From assembly GCA_016793585.1 (NCBI GenBank), contig JAEUJR010000227.1, forward strand, positions 1 to 25,174: a stretch of 25,174 nucleotides of DNA. Reading direction: 5' to 3'. Origin of the DNA: Archangium sp. (GTDB lineage: Bacteria > Myxococcota > Myxococcia > Myxococcales > Myxococcaceae). The notes under the pieces were generated by a model, which was not told the origin of the DNA, made no database searches, and worked only from the letters and a program-made list of their open reading frames with translations. The translations under genes were made by a program, and so were the position numbers. Positions 8,119 through 15,713 of the stretch are shown here, one piece after another (within the stretch, counting starts at the first letter, position 1; each line of letters begins with the position of its first letter).

Positions 8119-8385
8119 ATGTCAGAGCGACAACGACCTCACCATCAAGACTCTCGAGGGCATTCGGGAAGACCTTCAGCAGTCGAATCGCGACAACGCT
8201 GCACGCTTCGAGCAGGTCACCGCGATCATCAACGAGCGCTTCGAGCACGTGAACCAGCTCGTCGAGGTGGTCGAGCTGCACGACACCTGCTGGAGGACGA
8301 CGGGCCAAAGCGAGCTGAGTCCCGTCGAGCTCGCGCTCCAGTTCCCGACCGCAGACAGGTTACCTGAGCGCATCGTCGACCGGCC
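8119..8385 (+). pseudogene. Frameshifted remnant of a small coiled-coil protein
   Basis: From 8126 the frame reads SDNDLTIKTLEGIREDLQ, then a heptad-like helix (FEQVTAIINERFEHVNQLVE), which looks like real coding sequence. This frame has no start codon between the preceding stop (8102-8104) and 8249. An ATG at 8119 preceded by TGAGGA lies one base out of frame: removing one G near 8125 joins them to give MSSDNDLTIK. After about 8280 the sequence loses coding character and runs into degenerate copies of the neighbouring gene's tail. I read it as a small cytoplasmic coiled-coil gene broken by a +1 frameshift and truncated at its 3' end. A sequencing error or a true short gene starting at 8249 are less likely alternatives. 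Confidence 0.5.
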
Positions 8386-8680
8386 GTTTCGTCAGCCGCT
8401 GCGCGGGAGACCGAGCCCGGCGACCAGCACACCCGACGCATCTCCAGCACCGCACCCGCAGCCGCCGGCCAGCCGTTTCGTCAGCTGCGAAGCTTGCGCA
8501 GAAGGCCGATCACTCCGACGTATCGCCGGCACCACACCTGCAGCCGGTTTTTGGCGGCTCGCACGACGCTCGTTTCGTTAGCCGCGACGCCTGCGCAAGA
8601 GGCCGAGCACTCCGACGAGGAGCAGGCCCGACGCATCGCCAGCCCCGCACCCGCAGCCCTTTGGCGGCTCGCACGACGCG
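8386..8680 (-). repeat. Three tandem copies of MYXO-CTERM-coding DNA, two decayed
   Basis: On the plus strand three segments begin with the same boundary, cgtttcgt(t/c)agc: at about 8385, 8473 and 8572. The rightmost is the intact 3' end of the beta-helix gene. The middle copy (to about 8571) keeps the stop, a LLRKLRS tail and the CEPPK segment, but has lost about 17 bp, so the Cys-Gly and TM parts are out of frame. The leftmost keeps GCGCGAGDASGVLVAGLG but has a broken Arg tail. All lie in the 473-bp stretch between the large lipoprotein gene and the beta-helix gene. They look like repeated partial duplication of the sorting-signal end, or remnants of deleted paralogues. Confidence 0.7.
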
Positions 8681-10152
8681 TCCTGACACGCAGCTCCGCC
8701 CGCCGTCGCAGATCCACCAGCCGTCGCGGATCCACCAGCCATCGCGGATCCACCAGCCGTCGTGGATCCACCAGCCGTCGCAGATCCACCAGCTGTCGCA
8801 GATCCACCAGCCGTCGCAGATCCACCAGCCGTCGCAGATCCACCAGCCGTCGCAGAACCACCAGCCGTCGCGGAGCCTCCGGCCGAGCCACCGCCCATCG
8901 GTACGATCACTCCGGCATCTGGCCCCTTCGTCGTCACGCAGTTCCCCAGCGAATGCTCGAGCGCGCCCTGCGTGTACTGGCCCGTCGCTGGCCGGGGCCT
9001 TCCACAGAAGTCGTCGACGACGAGCGGCTCTCGAGGCCCCGCACCGACGAGCATCGACACGTTGCCCATCACCGACAAGTCACCCGCGAGCGGCGTGGTG
9101 TACCAGCCGTCGAACGTGGGCGTCGTCACGTTCATCACGTTCGCCATGCCGGTGAACGCGCCCATGTCTCTCGCGCGAATCGCCGAGCTCGTCACGTTGC
9201 CGATGGCGCTGCCGGTCGTCGTGTCGAAGCGAAAGTCGACCCCGTTCGTCGCGATGAACGTGTTGTACAGCACGCGCGTGTTGCGGCTGCGGTTCAGGTA
9301 CAGCGCCACGTCGCTGCAGTTGATGACGACGTTGTTCCTCGCGATGCCGTCCTCGTGCTCGACGTTGCACGGCACCGCCGCATCGAACGCAGGCGCACAG
9401 AACTGCGCCCCCGTGCCGCCGCCTCCGAACGACAAGCCGATGCGCGCGTCATTGCCCGCGAGGGGGACCGAGGTGGTGGCGCAGATGACGAGGTTTCGCT
9501 CGAGCACGCCGCGCTTGCCGCCGCTCTTCAGGAACACGCCATAGCTGACGAAGTTGCCACCGTTCTTCCGCCAGTCGTGAATGAAGTTGTCGCGCACGAC
9601 CCAATCGTCACCGGTGTCGATGTTCAGCTTCGTCACGGGGTTGCTGGTGGCGCGGGGCCTGGTGTCGAACAGCTCGTTGCGCTCGACGAGCCCGCGGTGT
9701 GGCGTCATCGCGTTGCCCGGGGCCGTCACCACCGAGTTCACCTTCAGCTGTGCGTTGAAGTCGACCAGCTGGTTCCCGCGCAGCACGACGTCGGTCGCCG
9801 CGCCCGTCACCTGAAACGCGTGCTCGCAGCTCGAGTCGTCGGCGCACACGCCCTGCAGCCGCAGGCCCTCGAACGTCCAATACGCGCCGGCCACGCCGAT
9901 GGCGATGAGGGTGTCGCTCTCGAGCCGTGCCGTCAGCGGCGTCTCGGAGCGCATGACGATGCGCTGGGCCGCGGTGCCATTGGCGTTGCACGACAGCTTC
10001 GAGGTGAGCCGGTACGTGCCCGGCGCGAGAATGATGACGTCTCCGGGCAGCGCGGCCGCCACCGCCGACTGGAGCGTCGCTACGTTGGTGACGCGCACGT
10101 CTCGCGCGAAGGCCGCGCCCGCCACCAGCACCGTCAGCCAGAAGAGCTTCAT
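8578..10152 (-). CDS. Secreted parallel beta-helix protein with MYXO-CTERM tail
   Basis: 524 residues from the ATG at 10152, which overlaps the stop of the FHA gene (ATGA). Signal peptide about 1-16 (cleavage near AFA-RD). The body is a right-handed beta-helix of the pectate-lyase/PL6-like type: it opens with LQSAVAAALPGDVIILAPGTY, and later turns contain N-rich ladders (RNNVVINCSDVALYLNRSRN). No catalytic set could be assigned, so lyase activity is not claimed. Next come about eleven GGSATA hexapeptides, then CGCG, a hydrophobic segment (about 507-519) and RRRR at the end. This is the MYXO-CTERM arrangement, known to route proteins to the myxobacterial cell surface through a rhomboid-like sorting protease. 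Two decayed copies of the tail-coding DNA lie directly downstream. Confidence 0.9.
   Translation of the reverse strand: MKLFWLTVLVAGAAFARDVRVTNVATLQSAVAAALPGDVIILAPGTYRLTSKLSCNANGTAAQRIVMRSETPLTARLESDTLIAIGVAGAYWTFEGLRLQGVCADDSSCEHAFQVTGAATDVVLRGNQLVDFNAQLKVNSVVTAPGNAMTPHRGLVERNELFDTRPRATSNPVTKLNIDTGDDWVVRDNFIHDWRKNGGNFVSYGVFLKSGGKRGVLERNLVICATTSVPLAGNDARIGLSFGGGGTGAQFCAPAFDAAVPCNVEHEDGIARNNVVINCSDVALYLNRSRNTRVLYNTFIATNGVDFRFDTTTGSAIGNVTSSAIRARDMGAFTGMANVMNVTTPTFDGWYTTPLAGDLSVMGNVSMLVGAGPREPLVVDDFCGRPRPATGQYTQGALEHSLGNCVTTKGPDAGVIVPMGGGSAGGSATAGGSATAGGSATAGGSATAGGSATAGGSATAGGSTTAGGSAMAGGSATAGGSATAGGAACQDASCEPPKGCGCGAGDASGLLLVGVLGLLRRRRG
8688..8885 (-). repeat. 18-bp minisatellite encoding GGSATA linker
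   Basis: About eleven 18-bp units (plus strand cgcagatccaccagccgt) encode GGSATA with single substitutions (STTA, SAMA). They lie between the beta-helix body and the MYXO-CTERM tail, where they would act as a flexible spacer. The unit length is a multiple of 3, so copy-number change keeps the frame. Confidence 0.9.
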
Positions 10153-10649
10153 CGCAACCCCATTCGTCGCCGCAGCGTCGCAACTTCGAGGAACAACACC
10201 CGCACGCCGCCGAAGTCGATGGCGTCGTTGTCTTCGAGCCGCAGCCCCTGCCGCGCCGGAGCCCTCACGCCGTTGAGCAGCGTGCCGTTGCTCGAGCCCA
10301 GGTCTTCCAGCTCGGCGTGCTTCTTCTTCCACCGAATCGCCGCGTGGTGCTTCGACACCGTGCCTTCGTCGAGCATCACGTCGCAGTCGGCGGTGCGGCC
10401 GATGAGCACCTCGTCGTCGTCGCGCAGGGGCGGCAGCGTCGCCACCCAGAGGTCGTCGAAGTCGAGCACGCCCTTGTTCGCGCGCGCGCCCTGCAGCGGC
10501 CGCGTCGTCTTCGGCGTGAGGTCGAGCGAGCCCGACTTGCGCTCCTTCGTGAACGGGCGCTCCACCAGCACGAAGGGCCCGAGCTGCTTCGCGAACGCCG
10601 CCGCGTCGAGGCGGGCGGCCAGCGCCTTGAGCTCACGAACGGTCAGCAC
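10149..10649 (-). CDS. FHA domain protein
   Basis: 166 residues from a GTG at 10649, 15 bp after the stop of the LolA-like gene. The N-terminal half (1-60) is helical/basic and not recognised. The FHA domain occupies about 80-155 with its key residues: G84-R85 in LIGR, S99 and H102 in TVSKHH, and S120-N121-G122 in SSNGT. FHA domains bind phosphothreonine peptides, so this protein likely reads a Ser/Thr kinase signal, a system very abundant in myxobacteria. It has no signal peptide and should be cytoplasmic, yet it is translationally coupled (4-bp overlap) to the secreted beta-helix gene. The functional link is unknown. Confidence 0.9.
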   Translation of the reverse strand: MLTVRELKALAARLDAAAFAKQLGPFVLVERPFTKERKSGSLDLTPKTTRPLQGARANKGVLDFDDLWVATLPPLRDDDEVLIGRTADCDVMLDEGTVSKHHAAIRWKKKHAELEDLGSSNGTLLNGVRAPARQGLRLEDNDAIDFGGVRVLFLEVATLRRRMGLR

Positions 10650-10664
10650 GCGGGAAGTCTCGGC

Positions 10665-11441
10665 TCAGTTCGAAGACTCCACCAGCTCGTGCTTCTCGAA
10701 CGCGTAGCCCTCGGGAGCGACGAGCGAGAACGTGTCGTTGGGAACCTCGGCGGCGAGGTCGATGCGGGTGAACGTGGTGCGGCCCAGCTCGGCGCCGTTC
10801 TCTCGCTGCACCACCACCTTCGGCACGCACAGTGCCAGCGCCTGGTCGCACTGCTCCTCCTCCACGACGAGCTCCGACGTCACGCCGCCCGCGACCGTCT
10901 TCTTCGAGAGGAAGTCACCCGACGGAAACCGCAGCGCGTACGTCACGGTGATGGGCTGGCCCTTCTCGTCGGGCGTCGAGAGCACGAGCTCGAACGCCTC
11001 GGGGCCCTTCGGGTGCGCCACCTTCGTCGCGGTGACGCCCTTCGACGGCAGCAGCGGCGTGCGGTAGCCCTCGGGCACGAACGGCGCGAACTGCGTGGTG
11101 AGAAACAGCGCCGCCTTCTCGGCCGGCAGCTTCATCTCGAAGGCCTCGAGCTTCTGGTCGCCCGGCGAGAGCTTGAAGAAGCGCGTGCCGTCGAACGACA
11201 ACGTCATCGGCTGGGGCGTCAGCAAGGTGCCCTTCACGCGGTTGGGCGCGCGGTACACGAAGGTGTGCGTGGCGGTGGCGTCGCCCTGCTTCGACGTCGC
11301 GTCGACCTGGTAGTGGCCCAGGCGGCGGTCTCGCTCGGCCAGCGCGCGGCGCGCCTCCGAGGCGAGGTTCTCGGGCGGCTTCGGCGTCTCTTTCGGGCAG
11401 CCGAGCAGCGACAGCACCAGCAGCAGACTCGTTCGGTTCAC
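10665..11441 (-). CDS. LolA-like outer-membrane lipoprotein
   Basis: 258 residues from a GTG at 11441. A short lipoprotein signal ends at LLGC (Cys15). The mature part fits the LolA/LolB-like half-barrel of outer-membrane lipoprotein-sorting proteins: an early helix (LASEARRALAERDRRL), then strands such as HTFVYRAPNRVKGTLL, MTLSFDGTRFFKLS and ending VPNDTFSLVAPEGYAF. Such proteins bind lipid or lipopeptide acyl chains, but a lipidated, lone family member may simply use the fold. One late Cys pair (QCDQALALC) may form a disulfide. It is first of three close genes on this strand (this gene, FHA, beta-helix). Family assignment is by fold impression, not by a signature motif. Confidence 0.72.
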   Translation of the reverse strand: MNRTSLLLVLSLLGCPKETPKPPENLASEARRALAERDRRLGHYQVDATSKQGDATATHTFVYRAPNRVKGTLLTPQPMTLSFDGTRFFKLSPGDQKLEAFEMKLPAEKAALFLTTQFAPFVPEGYRTPLLPSKGVTATKVAHPKGPEAFELVLSTPDEKGQPITVTYALRFPSGDFLSKKTVAGGVTSELVVEEEQCDQALALCVPKVVVQRENGAELGRTTFTRIDLAAEVPNDTFSLVAPEGYAFEKHELVESSN

Positions 11442-11461
11442 GACACGCTCCAGACCTTCAG

Positions 11462-11507
11462 AAAAGCCGAAGGGCCCGGCACTCCACGTGGAGCCACCGA
11501 GCCCTTC
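11462..11507 (-). terminator. Rho-independent terminator for the small lipoprotein gene
   Basis: A long inverted repeat pairs GAAGGGC (11469-11475) with GCCCTTC (11501-11507), has an inner CGG/CCG, and a perfect CTCCACGTGGAG palindrome at its top. Read on the minus strand it is followed by CGGCTTTTC, a short U-tract. It lies between the small lipoprotein stop (11529) and the start of the next gene (11441), so it separates the two units. Confidence 0.75.
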
Positions 11508-11528
11508 GTCACAGCACGACGGTCAGAC

Positions 11529-11876
11529 TTACTTGACCGCGATGCCCATCGCCGACGAGTTCGTCACGCCGATGATGTTGCCGGCGAGCGCGAAGATGCC
11601 GTGACGGGGGGTCGTGCCAGCGCCCTTGAGGTCGACCTTCGACGCGCCCATGGCCTTGGCCTCCGCGACGAGGAGCTTGTTGACGACCTGGTCGAGGTCC
11701 GACGTGACGATGTCGATGATGTGGAAGATGAGGGTGATGCCGATGCTGTTGGCCTGGATCACCGCGACAGCCTCGCCGCCGTTCGCAACGACTTCGTTGC
11801 CAGCGACAGTGGCAGACTCAACCGACGTGCAACCAACGGCAGCCGCGAGCGACAGGGCAAGAAACGCCTTCTTCAT
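11529..11876 (-). CDS. Small lipoprotein of unknown function
   Basis: 115 residues from the ATG at 11876; a good ribosome binding site (GAGGAG) lies about 8 nt upstream, so the longer frame to 11900 is not used. Signal peptide MKKAFLALSLAAAVGC with lipobox VGC (Cys16). The mature part has a very hydrophobic stretch (GITLIFHIIDIV, about 52-63), a helical segment with AEAKAMGASKV, and a Gly-rich hydrophobic end. The layout (Cys anchor, Ile-rich strand, then A-x-x-x-GA-x-x-V) resembles small lipoproteins of unknown function in other Gram-negatives. It forms its own unit with promoter and terminator. Confidence 0.8.
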   Translation of the reverse strand: MKKAFLALSLAAAVGCTSVESATVAGNEVVANGGEAVAVIQANSIGITLIFHIIDIVTSDLDQVVNKLLVAEAKAMGASKVDLKGAGTTPRHGIFALAGNIIGVTNSSAMGIAVK

Positions 11877-11956
11877 GTGTGGACTCCTCAGGTTCGACAA
11901 AGGGTGGTTACTGCTTCACTGCCTGCTTGGGCTTTCCCCTCCCCAGCGAGCGGCGC

Positions 11957-12011
11957 GCAACTTATCGAGGGTCACCCACCTGTCAACGACAGACATCACT
12001 GTGATTGACAG
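11957..12011. promoter_or_regulatory. Divergent promoter region with TTGACAG inverted repeat
   Basis: CTGTCAA at 11980-11986 and TTGACAG at 12005-12011 form a perfect inverted repeat with an 18-bp spacer. On the minus strand TTGACA is a consensus -35 box; TAAGTT follows at a 16-bp spacing and could be a weak -10 for the small lipoprotein. The plus-strand TTGACA faces the protease gene, but no good -10 is visible. The two boxes could serve as promoters, an operator, or both. Confidence 0.45.
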
Positions 12012-12045
12012 TCGTCATGGTGACGGAGCGTGGTGATGGAGCGCG

Positions 12046-12990
12046 ATGACTGACCCGAAGGCGAACGACCGGCTGTGGCTTCACGCAGCGCTCTTCATCG
12101 GCACGGTGGGCAGCACGTTCTTCACGTTCCTCACGCAGTCTGGCGGAGGCGTCGAGAGCGGCGCGCTCGTCGACAAGCTGTGGGGCAGCGCGTTCTTCTC
12201 GGGCTCGGTGATGCTCATTCTCGGCGCGCACGAGATGGGGCACTTCCTGATGGCGCGGCGGCACGGCGTCGACTCGTCGTGGCCCTACTTCATTCCCCTG
12301 CCCATCGGCTTTGGCACCATGGGCGCGGTGATTCGGTTGCGTGGGCGAATTCCCACGCGCGACGCGCTCGTCGACATCGGCGCGGCGGGCCCGCTCGCCG
12401 GGCTGCTCGTGTGCGTTCCGCTCTGGTGTGTCGGGGTGTGGCTCTCGCACGTCTCGCCGTCTCCCGACTTGCGCGACACGTTCCCCGGGCAGTTCTCGTT
12501 GTGGCACGTGGTGGGCTCGTGGAGCGACGCCGCTGCCGACGGTGACGTGGTGCAGGTGTTCGGTGACAACCTGCTCGGCCTCGGGTTGCAGCGGCTGATC
12601 AAAGGCCCGCTGCAGCCGGGCACCGACCTCTTCGCGCACCCGGTGCTGGTGGCGTCGTGGTTCGGCTTTCTGGTGACGATGCTGAACCTGTTGCCGGTGG
12701 GGCAGCTCGACGGCGGGCACCTCACGCACGCGTGGTTCGGGCAGCGCGCCGAGCGCATCGGCCGCGTCGTCGCCGGGGTGATTCTCGTCGCGGCGCTGCT
12801 GTTCTCGACGTCGTGGCTCGTCTGGTTCCTGCTGGTGACGTTCGTGGTGAAGTTCCGTCACCCGCCCGTGGTGGACGAGTCGGTGCCGCTGTCGCAGAGC
12901 CGCAAGGTGGTGTGTCTCGTCTGCTTCGCGATGACGGTGCTGACGTTCATGCCGACGCCGCTGCGGTTTGCGGCGATGGTGACGCCGTGA
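12046..12990 (+). CDS. M50 (site-2 protease family) membrane metalloprotease
   Basis: 314 residues; GGAG lies 5 nt before the ATG. A zinc-binding HEMGH sits at 62-66 in a hydrophobic helix, and the second conserved motif NLLPVGQLDGGH at 214-225 supplies the third ligand (D222). There are about six hydrophobic segments, including 13-30, 50-70, 112-133, 200-218, 240-266 and 286-302. This is the catalytic core of intramembrane-cleaving S2P enzymes, without an obvious PDZ domain. Family members cleave membrane-bound anti-sigma factors or remnant peptides. No anti-sigma gene is next to it, so the substrate is unknown. It is divergent from the small lipoprotein gene. Confidence 0.9.
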   Translation: MTDPKANDRLWLHAALFIGTVGSTFFTFLTQSGGGVESGALVDKLWGSAFFSGSVMLILGAHEMGHFLMARRHGVDSSWPYFIPLPIGFGTMGAVIRLRGRIPTRDALVDIGAAGPLAGLLVCVPLWCVGVWLSHVSPSPDLRDTFPGQFSLWHVVGSWSDAAADGDVVQVFGDNLLGLGLQRLIKGPLQPGTDLFAHPVLVASWFGFLVTMLNLLPVGQLDGGHLTHAWFGQRAERIGRVVAGVILVAALLFSTSWLVWFLLVTFVVKFRHPPVVDESVPLSQSRKVVCLVCFAMTVLTFMPTPLRFAAMVTP

Positions 12991-13192
12991 GCCCACGGCC
13001 ACACGCAGAAGCCACCCAGCCGACGACGACGGTCGATGCCCGCGCGCCCGCCCGTCGCTCGTCACCAACGAAGCAGGACGCCGGAGCGGTCGACAGCCTC
13101 CACCGAACGCCGCAGCAGCGCTCGTCGACGAACGAGAACCTGACGACGTTCGAGGCGCACGTCGTTCGACCCACGCTGACCACGGTGAGCTC

Positions 13193-14158
13193 ATGACCGC
13201 GTTCGTTGCATTCACCCACCCCCGCGAGGCGCCGTCGCTGCTCGAGCGACCCGTGCCGACGCCCGAGCCCGGTGAGCTGCTGATTCGCGTCGAGGCCTGC
13301 GGCCTGGGAGCCGCCGACTTCGGCTTCTTCCAGCTCGACGCCCTGCCGCGCACGCCGCTGATCCCCGGCTTCGAAGCGGTCGGGGTCGTCGAGGGTGTTG
13401 GAGGTGGCGTGACGATTCCCCTCGGGGCGCGCGTGGGGCTCACGCCACTGGCCTCGACCTGCGGCGGCTGCAGCCTCTGCGAACGAGGGCTCGAGCGGTG
13501 GTGCGCGAAGGTGCAGCTGCACGCGTGGCATCGAGACGGCTTCCTCGCCAGGCACGTGGTGACGACCGAGCGCGCCGTCGTCCGGCTCGATGCGACAGCG
13601 GCTCCAGCGACCTGGGCGCCGCTCTTCGCGACGGGGTGGACCGCGTTCGGAGCCGTGCGCGCGACGGAGCTGGGGCGCGGCCATCGGCTCGGCGTCATCG
13701 GCGTCGGCGGGCTCGGGCAGCTGGTGGTGCAGGTCGCCCGTGCGCAGGGCCTCGAGGTCACCGCGTGGGACGTGGACGCCGAGCGACGTGCGCTCGCTGG
13801 CGCCGAGGCGGCGTCGCAGCCCTTCGCGGCCGACTCCGTCGACGCGCTCGTCGTGTGCACCCCCTCGACGCAGGCGATTCAGCAGGCAGTGCGCGCGGTG
13901 CGGCGTGGTGGAGCGCTCGTGCTCGCGGCCGCGTCTCCCTCCGTTCGCTTCGACCTGTCGCTCTTCGACACCGTGATGCGGGGCGTGACGTTGAAGCCCG
14001 CGTTCCTCGGTGCGCGCAGTGAGCTCGACGAGCTGATCAGCCTCGTGCGCAGCGGCGCCGTGAAGCCCGTGGTGACGACGATTCGCCTCGAAGACGTGCG
14101 CGCGAAGTTCTGGCTCCTGCGTGACGGCGGCTTCGCGGGCCGGCTGGTCGCGACCTGA
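13193..14158 (+). CDS. Zinc-type MDR alcohol dehydrogenase-like protein with altered active site
   Basis: 321 residues. The GroES-like domain starts the protein, and the structural zinc motif is intact: C90, C93, C96 and C104 (CGGCSLCERGLERWC). The Rossmann NAD(P) site is GVIGVGGLGQLVVQVA, followed by an acidic D at the end of the second strand (AWDVD), which suggests NAD rather than NADP. The catalytic-zinc ligand Cys36 is present, but the usual GHE motif reads GFE (F60), so a key zinc ligand is missing. At 321 residues it is somewhat shorter than typical MDR enzymes. It could be an oxidoreductase that no longer uses a catalytic zinc. Substrate unknown. The 202 bp upstream show no feature. 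Confidence 0.88.
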   Translation: MTAFVAFTHPREAPSLLERPVPTPEPGELLIRVEACGLGAADFGFFQLDALPRTPLIPGFEAVGVVEGVGGGVTIPLGARVGLTPLASTCGGCSLCERGLERWCAKVQLHAWHRDGFLARHVVTTERAVVRLDATAAPATWAPLFATGWTAFGAVRATELGRGHRLGVIGVGGLGQLVVQVARAQGLEVTAWDVDAERRALAGAEAASQPFAADSVDALVVCTPSTQAIQQAVRAVRRGGALVLAAASPSVRFDLSLFDTVMRGVTLKPAFLGARSELDELISLVRSGAVKPVVTTIRLEDVRAKFWLLRDGGFAGRLVAT

Positions 14159-14188
14159 ATTTCTGCCGGCGCGGCCCGTCTGGAGTCC

Positions 14189-15670
14189 GTGCTTCGCTCG
14201 ATTCTGCCGGCGCTCCTCGTGCTCTCCAGTGGTTGCGCGCTTCACCACGCGCGGCTCGACTCGACCCGTGACCTCGTCATCACCCGTCAGGGCGATGGCC
14301 TGTGCGGCCCCATCGGCATTCGCCGGGCGTCGCTCGGAGCACGGTGGGGCGAGTACGTGCGCGTCTCGGTCACCTCGCCGACGCCGGTGACGGGCGAAGC
14401 GCGTCTGCACGTCGACGGCCGGGCGTACCCGCTGCAGACCTTCACCACGTCACCGTCGTACGAAGCCCCGGTGCAGGTCGCCGTGGCCGTCGACCACGTC
14501 TCGGCCGAGCTGCCCGCCGTGGTGCCGCTGCCGGTGACGACGACCCAGACCATCGTGCTCGACGCCGCGTGGACGAATGAGCGCCTCGACGTACCCGCGG
14601 CGCTCGGCGCGGGCCACGTCATCGACATCACGCTCGCGGGCCTGCGCACCGGGCAGGGCTCGTGCAGCGACGTCGTCTTCACCGTCGAGCAGGGCGTGTT
14701 CAAGCCGACCGTCGACGAGCGGCTGTGGGTGGCCGAGCTGATTCGGCGCGGCGGGCCCGAGCTGCAGGCCTGGCTGGCGGCGGAAGAAGCGCGGAAGAAC
14801 GAGATTCGATTGCAGGTCTACGCCGAGGCCGACCGCCGCAGGGCCGAGTGGCAGGCCCAGCTGGCCGCCCGTCGTGAAGCCGAGCGGGTCGAGGCCATCG
14901 CACGCGCCGAGGCGGCTCGCATCGAAGTCGTCGCGAAGGTCGAAGCGGAGCGCACCGAAGAGGCGCGGCGTGAAGAGCTTCGTCAGGCGCACGACGCGGC
15001 GTTCGAGCGTCGAAAGGAAGTTCGCGTTGATTCTGCGGTCGCGGTGGCGCCTGTCGTCATGCCGCCGGCTCCGAAGCGTGCGCTCGTCTGCCGCGCACCG
15101 CGCACCACCAACGCGACGTTCTCGAGTGGCGTGTCGTCGGGGCCGGTGTCGTCGGTGCCGATGGTCGCTGAGGAGTCGTGTGAAGACGTCGTCGAGAACA
15201 CGACCGTCGCGTCGACCACCGTCGTCGGCGCAGGCGTGAGCCTCACCGGCGAGTCGGCTCGCACCACGGTCGCGTCGACCAACGTCGTCACGGGTGGCGA
15301 GGTGGGCGGGAACGTCACCTTGCAGGGCGAGCGCGTTTCATCGGAGTCGGTCGCCGCTGCACCTGCGATGGACGTCGAGGCGTACCCCGAGTGGTCGACG
15401 CCGACGACGTTCTCCTCCGCGCGCGTGGCCGTCACCACCGAGCAGGTCTCTCCGCCTGCGCCCTGCCCGCCTCCCGCTCCCGTCGTGGCGCCCGTTCGCG
15501 TGACGGTCGTCGACCCCACGCCCGGCCTCGTGCTGCTGCACCTGTTCGGTGCCGTCGTGAACGCCGCGATGCAGGCGCCGGTTCACCCTGCTGCGCCCGT
15601 CACCGTGCACCCTGCGACGCCGGCCGCTCCGCCGCCGCCCGTGCCTGCTGCACGACCCGGCGCTCCGTGA
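14189..15670 (+). CDS. Lipoprotein with central coiled coil and Pro-rich tail
   Basis: 493 residues from a GTG at 14189, with TGGAG just upstream. The signal peptide ends at SSGC (Cys16). Residues about 20-165 are a beta-rich domain I do not recognise. About 172-280 is a long charged helix of the E/A/R type (AEADRRRAEWQAQLAARREA), probably a coiled coil. After it come two related segments starting TTVASTTVV and TTVASTNVV, a beta-like repeat rich in Val, Thr and Gly. The last 80 residues are Pro/Ala/Val-rich, like a wall-spanning or disordered linker. It is likely an outer-membrane-anchored periplasmic or surface protein. It lies 30 bp after the dehydrogenase gene and may be cotranscribed. Confidence 0.78.
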   Translation: MLRSILPALLVLSSGCALHHARLDSTRDLVITRQGDGLCGPIGIRRASLGARWGEYVRVSVTSPTPVTGEARLHVDGRAYPLQTFTTSPSYEAPVQVAVAVDHVSAELPAVVPLPVTTTQTIVLDAAWTNERLDVPAALGAGHVIDITLAGLRTGQGSCSDVVFTVEQGVFKPTVDERLWVAELIRRGGPELQAWLAAEEARKNEIRLQVYAEADRRRAEWQAQLAARREAERVEAIARAEAARIEVVAKVEAERTEEARREELRQAHDAAFERRKEVRVDSAVAVAPVVMPPAPKRALVCRAPRTTNATFSSGVSSGPVSSVPMVAEESCEDVVENTTVASTTVVGAGVSLTGESARTTVASTNVVTGGEVGGNVTLQGERVSSESVAAAPAMDVEAYPEWSTPTTFSSARVAVTTEQVSPPAPCPPPAPVVAPVRVTVVDPTPGLVLLHLFGAVVNAAMQAPVHPAAPVTVHPATPAAPPPPVPAARPGAP

Positions 15671-15713
15671 AGCGCGCGCTGACAGGCTGCTCAGCGGAGT
15701 GCAGACTGCGCGC

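Noticed and set aside
12991..13192. Possible small gene in the gap after the M50 protease
   Set aside because: No frame with a ribosome binding site, coding pattern or recognisable peptide; I see nothing in this stretch.
11983..13860. Long minus-strand frames across the protease and dehydrogenase genes
   Set aside because: Low-complexity Arg/His/Ser composition typical of antisense high-GC frames; the M50 and MDR motifs on the plus strand are decisive.
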